21,743 bases of DNA from CAYRYU01 sp964428355 (GTDB lineage Bacteria > Muiribacteriota > Ozemobacteria > Ozemobacterales > Ozemobacteraceae): contig CAYRYU010000113.1 of NCBI GenBank assembly GCA_964428355.1, positions 1 through 21,743 of the forward strand, written 5' to 3'. The notes beneath the pieces were generated by a model. It did no database searches. It was not told where the DNA came from and was given only the letters and a program-made list of their open reading frames with translations. Below, one piece after another: positions 12,905 to 21,019 of the stretch (positions are counted from its first letter, which is position 1; every line of letters starts with the position of its first letter). A program made the position numbers and the translations under genes.

Positions 12905-15717
12905 GAAGGACCCCTCACATCCAATGTCCAGACATCTATCCTGCCGGAGCGACCCCGAACGGACCGGATCTGGGTTGGGACAAGCCCGATACTTTTTTCC
13001 GAACCCTCCGGGAAATCGCCCGAAATCAGGAGGCTCGGAAAATCCGACGACCCGGCGAGTTTTTCCAGCCTCGCGGCCAGGTTGACATAGTCGCCGATCA
13101 CGGTGAAATCCAACCTTCGGGCCAGGGAACCGATGTTCCCCGCGAGAACCGTACCGATCGACAGGCCGATCCCGAACCGGGGAGCGGGTTGGCCACGTTC
13201 CCGCCTTTCCAAAACCCATGCGTCCAGTTCACGGTTGAGGCGGACACCGGTTTCGGCAACCGTCTGCTCGAGCGGCCTCCCTTCCTTGGCCGGAAAAACC
13301 GCCATCACGGTGTCCCCGATCAGCTTGTCCACTTCCCCCCCGCCCCTGTTGATTTCGGCCTGGCAGCGTTCATGAAAGGTGTTCATCACCTCGACGGCCG
13401 CTTCCGGGGTCAACCCGGATTCGACCTTCCTGAACTCCCGCAACCCCGCGAAAAGGATTCCCATCCGCTGCCGGCGGACCGCGGCATCCGGAGACGTCGA
13501 AGCTTGCTGGATCAGCTCCGGGCGGAGGAAGGAACTCATCTTCACTCGCTGCCGGAGCCCTTCGAGCAGCGAATCGAGGCTCCCCGCGATGGCCCCGAAT
13601 TCATCCGAGGCAGCCTTCCCCTCGATTGGCCTATAGTCGCCCTCCCGAACCCTTCGGATCGCCTGGATCATCTCCAGAAGTGGGAGGAGAAGATAGGAAT
13701 GCATCAGGCCCGCGGAAACCCAGGCCATTCCGATGGCCAACCCGAAAAGGACCCCGAAGAAGGAGTAGAAGTTCAGGAACATGGGGGCGGACCCCTCGAG
13801 CGGAAGGACCGCGGTCCCCACCGCCTCGATTCCGCGCAGGAACCGCGAAAGCACGATGTAGCCCTTCCCTCGGTGTTCGATCTTCAGCATGAGCGGTTTC
13901 CGGGTTTTCCAGACTGCATCGACGAGACCCTTGACCAGCCGGTTCGAGGGGGTCCGGCTCCGCCCTTCGGTGGCCCGGAGGAACAAACCGCATCCAGGTC
14001 CGGCCTTTCGAAGGACATCCTCGTAACTCCGGGCAGCCATTGCCAGAAAATCGTATAGGACGCCCAGCAGTCCGGTCTTCTCCCCCGCGGCATCGAGCAG
14101 GAAACCCACGAAAAAGAACTCCTGGCGTGGCCCGACCTTGATCTTCTGGAAACGGTCCATCATCGCGAAGGTATGCCGTCCCTGGATCTTGGATGCCGAT
14201 GTGGACGAAACCCTCATTTCAATGGGAATCCCCAGATTCTTTTCGGCTTTCTCCACGTCGAACTTCTCGCGGGCGAGGTAGTCCCTGGCGATCGGAAAGA
14301 AGACCGCGTTCTGGGAAAACGACCGCGCCTTGCCAAGGGTGGTTTCCTCGAGGACATCCCCGTTCCTTTGGATCAGCAGGAATTTCTGGACCTTTTGAAG
14401 CCGGTACTTTTCGGCAATCCTCTGCAGATCTTCGCGGGAGGTCAGAGGTTCCCCACCGCGTTTCATCGTGATCCCTACGAGCTTCAACTCCTCCTCCGAA
14501 ACCATGTTTCCGAGGTTCCTCTCGAAAAGGCCGATCCGTTCCTCGAGACGGCGCTCGATCTCGGTCCGGAAAGCTCGTTCCATGTGCAGGGATTGGTCGA
14601 AGCCCTTCAAACCCAGCACCAGCAAGGGAACCACGGTCAGGAGGATCACGCCGACGCGGAACTTTTCCGCCAGCGAAAAGTCCCTTTCAGGAAGCCTTTG
14701 AGGAATCAAAAGCACCAGGATGCCCAGCCCCCCCGCCGAAAACCACAGAAGGAGCCTCAGGAATCCGGCAATTTTCTCAGGAGCGTACCATTTGGACGAC
14801 TGGCGCGGGACACCCACGGTCAGTATCAGATCCGAATCGGTCTTCCAGAAACGGCTCAGGTAGAAGTAGTCGGAGGCGCGGTAATGGGGGTTCCCCTCCT
14901 TGAGGTTGTTCAAGAGGCCGTGCTGGAGCCCGCCCGATATGTTCCCCGCGCCCAGGTTTTCCCCGGAAGACTGCCAGAACCCCCCGAACTGGGTTTCCCC
15001 ATCGCCGAGGCCGGAAATGATGCGACTCACCTCCCAGCCATGAACGGCCCGGTAGAGCGGCACCAACATCATTATTGAACCGAGATTCCCCCTTTTACGG
15101 TCAGCCAGCGGGATATGGTAGAGCACGTTGAGCCGCCCATCGTAAAGGACTTCCAGCGGGCTTTCGAGACAGTGCCGGAAGTAGCTCAACCCGACCAGAT
15201 CGCCGAAATGCTGGAGTGCGAAATTCCGGGCCAACTTGCGGTCGGTTTCCGAAATGCGGAGGTCCGGCCGGAGTGCTGCGAAAAAGGCTTCCCAGACCTT
15301 CGTCCCTTCCAGACGTCTGGACGATCCACTTCTAATGAGCTTCCCCTGCGGAGTGAAAAAGAGGAATACGGTGGTCCGCGGCAACTTCCGTCCCAGATCG
15401 GATTGCAGACCTCGGGCGAGCGCTTCCGGAAGGGTTCTCCCAGCCATCCTCTTCAGTATCCGGGGGGCGAGACCCCGGAGAAATCCCGAAAGGATCGCCT
15501 TCCGGTCGGCCCCTCCGATCACCTCCGCCATCTTCAGGCTGGCCCGTTCGAGGTCGTTCTCGTCCGCCGCCTGCCGGAGGCTCTCGGAAATCCGTGTCAG
15601 CGGAGAGTCGATGAAATAGACGGGGATGATGACGAGCAGGATGAAGAACAGGATCCGAAGGCGAAGCGGAACCTGCCCAAGGGCTCCAGGTCCGTTCCGG
15701 TTGGAAGGAAAAATCAT
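12901..15717 (-). CDS. Receptor-type class III cyclase homologue with HAMP, one metal Asp lost
   Basis: The start is uncertain. ATG at 15717 gives 938 residues with a partial ribosome site (AAGATGG) about 6 nt upstream; ATG at 15735 adds six residues but has only a distant GAGG. The layout matches the downstream cyclase almost residue for residue: TM1 at about 20-36, outside region, TM2 316-336, TM3 352-370, second outside region, TM4 649-675, HAMP 676-730, cyclase domain 745-938. In the cyclase domain Lys798 and Asp802 (DKLIGDTVMAVF), Asn879 and Arg883 (YVNLAARLE) remain. The first metal-binding Asp is Gly758 (LFAGLREF instead of LFADxRGF); the GGG codon is plain in the DNA. Alone it should be inactive or weak as a homodimer. 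It is translationally coupled to the complete cyclase, so it may act as a sensory or heterodimer partner. Confidence 0.87.
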   Translation of the reverse strand: MIFPSNRNGPGALGQVPLRLRILFFILLVIIPVYFIDSPLTRISESLRQAADENDLERASLKMAEVIGGADRKAILSGFLRGLAPRILKRMAGRTLPEALARGLQSDLGRKLPRTTVFLFFTPQGKLIRSGSSRRLEGTKVWEAFFAALRPDLRISETDRKLARNFALQHFGDLVGLSYFRHCLESPLEVLYDGRLNVLYHIPLADRKRGNLGSIMMLVPLYRAVHGWEVSRIISGLGDGETQFGGFWQSSGENLGAGNISGGLQHGLLNNLKEGNPHYRASDYFYLSRFWKTDSDLILTVGVPRQSSKWYAPEKIAGFLRLLLWFSAGGLGILVLLIPQRLPERDFSLAEKFRVGVILLTVVPLLVLGLKGFDQSLHMERAFRTEIERRLEERIGLFERNLGNMVSEEELKLVGITMKRGGEPLTSREDLQRIAEKYRLQKVQKFLLIQRNGDVLEETTLGKARSFSQNAVFFPIARDYLAREKFDVEKAEKNLGIPIEMRVSSTSASKIQGRHTFAMMDRFQKIKVGPRQEFFFVGFLLDAAGEKTGLLGVLYDFLAMAARSYEDVLRKAGPGCGLFLRATEGRSRTPSNRLVKGLVDAVWKTRKPLMLKIEHRGKGYIVLSRFLRGIEAVGTAVLPLEGSAPMFLNFYSFFGVLFGLAIGMAWVSAGLMHSYLLLPLLEMIQAIRRVREGDYRPIEGKAASDEFGAIAGSLDSLLEGLRQRVKMSSFLRPELIQQASTSPDAAVRRQRMGILFAGLREFRKVESGLTPEAAVEVMNTFHERCQAEINRGGGEVDKLIGDTVMAVFPAKEGRPLEQTVAETGVRLNRELDAWVLERRERGQPAPRFGIGLSIGTVLAGNIGSLARRLDFTVIGDYVNLAARLEKLAGSSDFPSLLISGDFPEGSEKSIGLVPTQIRSVRGRSGRIDVWTLDVRGPS

Positions 15718-15773
15718 GGCAGCCCATCTTAGCATATCGACCCGGGAATCCTCAGCAACCCCGCCCTTCTTTC

Positions 15774-15803
15774 TTGAACCTCGCAGATGTAAACTGATAT
15801 ACT
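15774..15803 (+). promoter_or_regulatory. Sigma70-like promoter of the agmatinase-to-CcsA operon
   Basis: A -35 box TTGAAC (15774-15779) and a -10 box TATACT (15798-15803) are separated by 18 nt. Transcription would begin near 15810 and give a leader of about 33 nt before the ATG at 15844. It lies in the 126-bp gap between the divergent cyclase and agmatinase genes. I see no equally good promoter for the minus-strand cyclase pair in this gap. Confidence 0.65.
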
Positions 15804-15843
15804 CCTCGCGGCAGGAACCGAATCCAAGTTGCCGGAGATCACG

Positions 15844-16761
15844 ATGTCTTTGAAGAAAATCCATTTTCTCGGGGGCCACAACTTTCTCGGATTGCCCCCC
15901 GAAGATGCCCGCTACGACGATGCTCACGCCGTCATTCTTCCCGTCCCCTATGACGGGACGACCTCATACCGGCCCGGAACCCGGGACGGTCCGGGGGCGA
16001 TCATCTCGGCATCCAGACAGGTCGAACTGTTCGACCCCGAACTGGATTGCGAGCCGCTTTCGTCCGGAATCCACACGCTCCCGGAGCTCGAGCCCGTCGC
16101 CTCGGGCCCGGAAGCCATGGTCAGGTCGGTCGAAAAGGCGGTCAGGGAACTGCTGGCCGATGGGAAGTTCCCGGTCATGCTGGGGGGAGAGCACAGTCTG
16201 ACCACGGGTCCGGTCCGGGCCTTCAAGGATACCCACGGGAAGCCTTTCAGCGTGCTCCAGCTGGATGCCCATGCCGACCTCCGGGATTCCTACGAGGGAA
16301 CCCCGTTCAACCATGCATGCGTCATGCGACGGATCTTCCCCCTGGCCAAGCTCACGCAGGTCGGAATCCGCAACATCTCACGGGGCGAGGTCGATTTCGT
16401 CCGGAAGGAAAAGCATCGCGGGATTTTCTGGGCGCAGGACCTCCAGGGCCCCGCCCAGTCATGGATCCACGACATCCTGGAACGCATCTCACCATCGGTC
16501 TACATCACGATCGACCTGGACGTCTTCGACCCGTCGATCATGCCCGCGGTCGGAACACCGGAACCCGGGGGCCTGCTCTGGTATCCCGTCCTGGAGCTGT
16601 TGAAAGAGGTTGTACAAAAACGCACCGTCATAGGATTCGACGTCAACGAGCTCGCCCCGATCCCGGGAAACATCGCCCCCGACTTCATGGCCGCGAAGCT
16701 GGTTTTCAAGCTCCTGGCCTACATCTTCAAGAAGAACCGCTGGATCGGGAGGAACGACTGA
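15844..16761 (+). CDS. speB: Agmatinase-family ureohydrolase
   Basis: This 305-residue protein is the usual length for a bacterial agmatinase. ATG 15844 is chosen over an in-frame TTG at 15829 because GGAG (15834-15837) lies 6 nt upstream. All six ligands of the binuclear Mn centre are present: His117 in GGEHS, Asp141, His143 and Asp145 in DAHADLRD, and Asp224 and Asp226 in IDLDVFDP. Other family signatures are PVPYDGTTSYRPGTRDGP near the N-terminus, NHACVMRR, and GTPEPGG after the metal site. The family hydrolyses agmatine to putrescine and urea in the cytoplasm; arginase or another guanidino-acid ureohydrolase cannot be excluded from sequence alone, but the N-terminal and active-site pattern is agmatinase-like. 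It is the first gene of the plus-strand operon, and the next gene starts directly at its stop codon. Confidence 0.92.
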   Translation: MSLKKIHFLGGHNFLGLPPEDARYDDAHAVILPVPYDGTTSYRPGTRDGPGAIISASRQVELFDPELDCEPLSSGIHTLPELEPVASGPEAMVRSVEKAVRELLADGKFPVMLGGEHSLTTGPVRAFKDTHGKPFSVLQLDAHADLRDSYEGTPFNHACVMRRIFPLAKLTQVGIRNISRGEVDFVRKEKHRGIFWAQDLQGPAQSWIHDILERISPSVYITIDLDVFDPSIMPAVGTPEPGGLLWYPVLELLKEVVQKRTVIGFDVNELAPIPGNIAPDFMAAKLVFKLLAYIFKKNRWIGRND

Positions 16762-17580
16762 GTGTCGGCCCCACTCATCCTGGCGGCACTGGCCGCCGGC
16801 ATTCTCGGCTGGTTGGCAGGCGGTCACATCGTCTGGGCCATCCGGTCCTGGCCCGGCCACGAGAAGCTCGTTGACCGCTACCTTGCCTGTCCGGACTGCG
16901 CGGGCGGTCTCGCGAGGGGCTGCTACAACGCGGGCTCCGGCCAGGACCGGGCATGCGCCGTTTTCTCCGCCGTCGCCGCCGCCCTCGCGGTCGGATGGTG
17001 GGGACCGGGAACCAAGGCCGTTGTCGGCTGGATCTTCTTCGTTTCGTGCATGATAATCACCGTGGTGGACATCCGGTATCTGATAATCCCCGACTCCCTC
17101 TCCATCAACGGGATCTACGCGGGATTCGCCTACGTCCTGGCGACCAACCTGGCCGTTTTCCTCGGGGCGCCTCAAACCCAGCATTTCGTCACTATCAAGG
17201 GGAGCGTTCTGGGTTTCCTCCTCGGAGGCGGGTTCCTCTGGGGTCTCGGATGGCTCGCCTGGATCCTCCTGAAAAAGGAGGGGATGGGCGGCGGCGACGT
17301 CAAGCTCCTCGCGGCAGTGGGAGCCTGGATGGGTTGGGAGGCGGTCGTCGGGACCGTCATCCTGGCGAGTTTCCTCGGTTCGATCGGCGGAATCGGAGGG
17401 ATACTGTACCAGAGGATTCGTCATGGCCGTCAGTACAAGCCACTCACGCACATGATCCCTTTCGGCCCGTACCTGTGCGTGGGATTCCTCTTCATCTACG
17501 TTTTCGGAACCGACCCTTTGCTCAGAGTCCTGGACATCTATCAGAACTGGCTCGACAGCAGGTTTCACGGGCCCAACTGA
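16762..17580 (+). CDS. Type IV prepilin peptidase (A24 family), degenerate N-terminal metal motif
   Basis: The GTG start directly follows the agmatinase TGA, with GGGAGG 8 nt upstream. This 272-residue polytopic inner-membrane protein carries both catalytic aspartates of the aspartyl prepilin peptidases: Asp103 in VVDIRYLIIPD and Asp179 in GGGDVKLLAAVGAWMG. The family cleaves the leader of type IV pilins or type II secretion pseudopilins and, in bifunctional members, N-methylates the new N-terminus. The N-terminal domain is reduced here: only the first CxxC (CPDC) of the usual paired zinc motifs is intact, and the later cysteines are spaced irregularly (x8, x9). Methyltransferase activity is therefore doubtful. 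No pilin or assembly gene lies nearby, so its substrate must be encoded elsewhere. It could serve pili, type II secretion or competence. Confidence 0.88.
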   Translation: MSAPLILAALAAGILGWLAGGHIVWAIRSWPGHEKLVDRYLACPDCAGGLARGCYNAGSGQDRACAVFSAVAAALAVGWWGPGTKAVVGWIFFVSCMIITVVDIRYLIIPDSLSINGIYAGFAYVLATNLAVFLGAPQTQHFVTIKGSVLGFLLGGGFLWGLGWLAWILLKKEGMGGGDVKLLAAVGAWMGWEAVVGTVILASFLGSIGGIGGILYQRIRHGRQYKPLTHMIPFGPYLCVGFLFIYVFGTDPLLRVLDIYQNWLDSRFHGPN

Positions 17581-17592
17581 AAGGAGCTGAGA

Positions 17593-18213
17593 ATGGACCC
17601 TTCTTCTTGCCTTTACCTGGACTCCTTTGTCTCGCTTGGGCAGAACATCATCGAGGGCGCACGGTACCTCAACGAGACGATCTGGGAAACGGCAGGCGGC
17701 AAAGTCCGTTTTTCGGCCGGGATGGTCCCCCACCTGACGCTTTTCATGGGTTTGTACCCCCCGGAAAACGCCGACCGGATCCGAAGCGAGGTTGCCAGGA
17801 TCGCCCGCGAAACCAGGCCGTTCGAAATGACGCTCGACGGGGTGACCTGTACGGGGGAGGGCTACATTTTCTGGAATGTCCTCTCTTCACCCGGACTGCA
17901 GGGATTGCACGAGAAGCTCGTCCTCGCGCTCAACCCTCTCCGGAAAAACCTGGTGAGGGAAAAGTTCCTCTCCGAAATCCACCGGTATTCGCCGCCGGAG
18001 GCCGAGAACATCCGCACCTACGGGTTCCCCTGGGTCATGGAAAGGTTCGGCCCCCACATCACGATCGGCGTGGTCGATCCTGAAAAGGCGCCTTCGGTGA
18101 CCAAGCTTCTCGGGCATCCGTCCTCGACGATGACCGTTGATGAAATCGGGCTCGGGGAAGTCGGCGAATGGGGAGCAGTCCTCCGCGCCGCCGGCCATTT
18201 CCCGCTAGGCTGA
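17593..18213 (+). CDS. 2H phosphoesterase / 2'-5' RNA ligase-like protein
   Basis: This 206-residue, apparently soluble protein starts at ATG 17593, 6 nt after AAGGAG (17581-17586). Two HxT motifs, the hallmark of the 2H phosphoesterase superfamily, are at His47-Thr49 (PHLTLFMGL) and His155-Thr157 (GPHITIGVV), about 108 residues apart on matching strands. Known relatives act on 2',3'-cyclic phosphates, 2'-5' bonds or other cyclic nucleotide substrates; the substrate here cannot be read from sequence. There is no signal peptide or membrane segment. It lies 12 nt after the prepilin peptidase and 4 nt before resB, so co-transcription is likely, but no functional link to cytochrome maturation is evident. 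Confidence 0.75.
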   Translation: MDPSSCLYLDSFVSLGQNIIEGARYLNETIWETAGGKVRFSAGMVPHLTLFMGLYPPENADRIRSEVARIARETRPFEMTLDGVTCTGEGYIFWNVLSSPGLQGLHEKLVLALNPLRKNLVREKFLSEIHRYSPPEAENIRTYGFPWVMERFGPHITIGVVDPEKAPSVTKLLGHPSSTMTVDEIGLGEVGEWGAVLRAAGHFPLG

Positions 18214-18217
18214 CCGG

Positions 18218-19819
18218 ATGCGCGGCCTGATCCGTTTCTTCTCATCTCTCAGGGTCGCATTCCTGCTTCTGGTTTCGCTCGGGGTCCTTTCGATCCTGGG
18301 GACCATCATCCCACAAAAAAGGGAGATCCCCGAATACTTCGGTCTTTTTCCCCGTTTCGCGGGCGCCATCCATTCCTTCGGGCTGGATGACCTGTTCCAT
18401 GGCCCCGTCTTCATCGCCCTCCTTTCCCTTCTCTGCCTTTCGACGCTCGTCTGCACATCCCTCAGGATCCGCCTCCTGACAAGACGCTGGTCCGCGCGCC
18501 TCGAGACCGCTTCTCCGCATGAGGTCCTTTCCTACCCCACAAGGGTAGTCCTCGGATCGGCCATCTCACTTCCCCACGGAAACGGCTGGCGATCGTTGGA
18601 AGCGAACCCTGGATATTCTCTCGCCCTGCGTACATCGGGTAAGTCGTCACTCCTGGGTGGAGTCCTGATTCACCTCGGGATCCTGGTCTTCTTCCTGGGC
18701 GGCCTCTGGGGATTCCATTCAGGAGTGGAGTTCACCATCCACGGGAAAAGGGGGGAAAAGATCCGCATCCCGTCGTTCCTGGGTGCAAGAGCCCTCTGGG
18801 AAAGGGAGGAACTTTCGCGGCAGATGCGTGGATTGATGCATGTCGTGGGCCCGAAGGGCCAGGGGCTTCCCGCCATTGTGGAGCTGGACAACAGGATCGC
18901 CTCCTGGGACGCCGTCTACCGAAAGGAACAGGCCACTCCCCTTTTCAGGCTGGAATTCACGCGCCTCTGGGTCGAGCACGGCCTCCTTGCCCCTCCCGCC
19001 GACAACCCTGACGGAATGGTCTCCACCACCACGGTGAACTGGAACAGCGAAGTCCTGGTCCACGATCCGGGAGTGGCCTCGACACAGGGTGTGATCCGGG
19101 TCAACTCCCCTTTCAGCTACGGGGGTTACATGTTCTACCAATCGGATTGGGATCAGCAGTTCGACTCGGTGAACCTCGAGATCACGGCGCTTGAGGGGCC
19201 GGCCTCGGGGACGGTCCTCTCGCTCGTCGCGACGATGGGAATGCGGCTCAAGTTCGACATCTGCTCGTTCACCTTCGTGATGAGAAGTTTCTTTCCCGAC
19301 TTCGGAATGGATCATGGGGAGTATTTTTCCCGATCGAACCAGTTGAACTGTCCGGTCGCCCTGCTGGATGTCCTGGACGAGGCGGGAAAGCCGCAGGGCC
19401 ACGCCTGGGCATTCCCTCCCCGGCTTTCGGGAATGGGCGGCATGCATGATTCGGGGCTTCCCATCCGGTTCACCGTGGTCGGGGCCGACCCCACCATAGA
19501 AACCGTGATCCAGGTCGCCTACGACCCGGGGACCCCGCTCGTCTGGCTCGGCTCCGTGTTTCTCGTGGCGGGGATGTTCCTGTCGTTCTTCGTGCGGTAT
19601 CTCGAGCATTGGGTGGTCCGTTCCCCTGATGGTGTCGTCACCCTTGTCGTGAACGGAAACCGTGCTCCCTTTCTCCTCGAGGGCGACCTCGATGGGCTAA
19701 GGGCCGAGCTGGCCGAAGAAGGGTCGTATGCGGGGCGCGAAGCGGCTGTTTCGCGCCGCCATCCGGGCTGCAAACCCCCACTTCCCGCCTCGAGCGGGTC
19801 GGATTCGCCGGAAAGGTGA
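18218..19819 (+). CDS. resB: ResB-family cytochrome c biogenesis protein (system II)
   Basis: This 533-residue membrane protein shows the ResB/Ccs1 layout: TM1 near residues 13-32 (VAFLLLVSLGVLSILGTIIP), TM2 near 65-85, TM3 in the GVLIHLGILVFFLGGLWG segment, then a large periplasmic domain, and a final TM (GSVFLVAGMFLSFFVRYLEH) followed by a cytoplasmic tail. The periplasmic domain contains the family-like block SPFSYGGYMFYQSDWD. ResB works with CcsA/ResC to move heme across the membrane and attach it to CxxCH apocytochromes. ATG 18218 lies 4 nt after the preceding stop and has no strong ribosome site, so translational coupling is likely. The next gene starts 4 nt downstream and encodes the partner, which strengthens the call. 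Confidence 0.9.
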   Translation: MRGLIRFFSSLRVAFLLLVSLGVLSILGTIIPQKREIPEYFGLFPRFAGAIHSFGLDDLFHGPVFIALLSLLCLSTLVCTSLRIRLLTRRWSARLETASPHEVLSYPTRVVLGSAISLPHGNGWRSLEANPGYSLALRTSGKSSLLGGVLIHLGILVFFLGGLWGFHSGVEFTIHGKRGEKIRIPSFLGARALWEREELSRQMRGLMHVVGPKGQGLPAIVELDNRIASWDAVYRKEQATPLFRLEFTRLWVEHGLLAPPADNPDGMVSTTTVNWNSEVLVHDPGVASTQGVIRVNSPFSYGGYMFYQSDWDQQFDSVNLEITALEGPASGTVLSLVATMGMRLKFDICSFTFVMRSFFPDFGMDHGEYFSRSNQLNCPVALLDVLDEAGKPQGHAWAFPPRLSGMGGMHDSGLPIRFTVVGADPTIETVIQVAYDPGTPLVWLGSVFLVAGMFLSFFVRYLEHWVVRSPDGVVTLVVNGNRAPFLLEGDLDGLRAELAEEGSYAGREAAVSRRHPGCKPPLPASSGSDSPER

Positions 19820-19823
19820 ACTG

Positions 19824-20945
19824 ATGACTGTCGCGACTCTGTTCCTGGTAACCATGGTCGCCTTCCTGGCGGCCTTCGTCTTCTTCACGATGAGCTCCGG
19901 CACGGGGAGGGCAGGGCTCTACGGCATCGCGCGAAAAACCTGCTGGGTGGCCTTTTTCCTGGCCATCGCGGGGATTTTGCTGAGATGGATGGAGGTTGGG
20001 CATCCGCCGCTGTCGAACATGTTCGAGTCGCTCGTCACCCTTGGGACCTTCCTGGGCGGGGCGACGTTGTTCTTCACCTGGAACCGCCCACTTCCGCTCG
20101 TGGAGGCAGCGGCCTCGGCCATCGTCGTGCTGATGATCGGCATCTCGTCGCTGTTCCCGGATGAAACGGGGCCGCTCGTCCCGGTGCTCCAGTCGTACTG
20201 GCTTCCCATACACGTCTCGATTGCCTTCCTCGGGGAGGCATGCTTCACTCTTGCATTCGCCCTCGGGTATCTTTTCTTCCTGAGGTGTTTCCTTTGCCGA
20301 AAGGGACTTTCGAGGGTTGGAACACCGGGCGAGAAAGATGAGGTCTTGATCAGGGAAGGGAAGAGCGCCATCGAGGGCGATGGCACGATCGAAGGTGATG
20401 TCGCGCTGGAGCCTTTCGCGGGCCTGGTTGTTTTCGGACTCCCGCTGCTGCTTTCCGTTCTGCTTGTCTGGGCCGCGTTCTGGAGCCTTTCCCGGGGTGG
20501 GTTGTCCCTGAGGTCGGGTCTTCTTCTGGGTGCGGCCGTTCCGCTCGTGATCGCCAGCCTGTCCCTCATGGGAGGGATCTTGTTCCGGAGGGAGGCGATG
20601 GCGTCGTGGGTGGGAAGGGTACTTCCTCCCGAAGAGCACCTGGACGAGTACATCTACCGCGCCATTTCGCTCGGCTATCCCCTTTTCACGGTCGGGGGGC
20701 TGATCTTCGGTATGGTCTGGGCGCACAGGGCCTGGGGACGCTACTGGGGCTGGGATCCGAAGGAGACATGGTCGCTGATCACTTTCCTGGTCTACTCGGC
20801 CTATCTCCACCTCCGGCTCGGGAAGGGTTGGCGAGGGCTTTGGCTGGCGGGAATGGCGGTCCTGGGATTTCTCGTGACCATGTTCACGCTTTTCGGAGTG
20901 AACCTCCTTCTTTCGGGTCTTCACTCCTACGCGATGGGCGGCTGA
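19824..20945 (+). CDS. ccsA: CcsA/ResC cytochrome c heme lyase subunit (system II)
   Basis: This is a 373-residue, many-pass membrane protein of the CcsA/CcmF/CcmC heme-handling family. The WWD signature is clear (WGRYWGWDPKETWS, about residues 304-317). Candidate external heme-ligating histidines flank it: His130 (LPIHVSIAFLGE) and His367 (GLHSYAMGG, near the C-terminus). The N-terminal region has the usual NMFESL motif. ATG 19824 (MTVATLF) is chosen because AAGGTG lies 5 nt upstream and translation begins in a membrane segment; the longer reading to 19728 would add an Arg-rich tail overlapping resB. Together with ResB it forms the system II cytochrome c synthase, and the triheme cytochrome encoded next is a plausible client. 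Confidence 0.94.
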   Translation: MTVATLFLVTMVAFLAAFVFFTMSSGTGRAGLYGIARKTCWVAFFLAIAGILLRWMEVGHPPLSNMFESLVTLGTFLGGATLFFTWNRPLPLVEAAASAIVVLMIGISSLFPDETGPLVPVLQSYWLPIHVSIAFLGEACFTLAFALGYLFFLRCFLCRKGLSRVGTPGEKDEVLIREGKSAIEGDGTIEGDVALEPFAGLVVFGLPLLLSVLLVWAAFWSLSRGGLSLRSGLLLGAAVPLVIASLSLMGGILFRREAMASWVGRVLPPEEHLDEYIYRAISLGYPLFTVGGLIFGMVWAHRAWGRYWGWDPKETWSLITFLVYSAYLHLRLGKGWRGLWLAGMAVLGFLVTMFTLFGVNLLLSGLHSYAMGG

Positions 20946-20972
20946 TTTCGGCCTTCGGGGATTCCAAAAAGG

Positions 20973-21001
20973 TTGACAAACGCGGGCCTCCCCGATAACT
21001 T
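20973..21001 (+). promoter_or_regulatory. Promoter of the triheme cytochrome gene
   Basis: A consensus -35 box TTGACA (20973-20978) is followed after 17 nt by TAACTT (20996-21001) as -10, a weaker match. The start site would be near 21008, giving a leader of about 60 nt that contains the hairpin at 21020-21048. The perfect -35 in this GC-rich gap suggests the cytochrome gene is transcribed on its own as well as by possible read-through from ccsA. Confidence 0.55.
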
Positions 21002-21019
21002 GATCGGATCAGGTCATTC

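Noticed and set aside
12905..13219. Longer N-terminus (105 extra codons) for the intact cyclase
   Set aside because: The extra stretch overlaps the conserved cyclase domain of the upstream gene in another frame and lacks membrane or sensor character. ATG 12904 has GAGGGG at the right distance and begins a TM segment.
15736..15927. Longer N-terminus for the degenerate cyclase reaching into the agmatinase gene
   Set aside because: It would run antisense through the agmatinase promoter and start codon, and the added residues have no hydrophobic or domain character.
19728..19823. Alternative upstream start of CcsA overlapping resB
   Set aside because: The added 32 residues are Arg/Pro-rich and lie inside resB's coding end; ATG 19824 has a better ribosome site and begins the first membrane segment.
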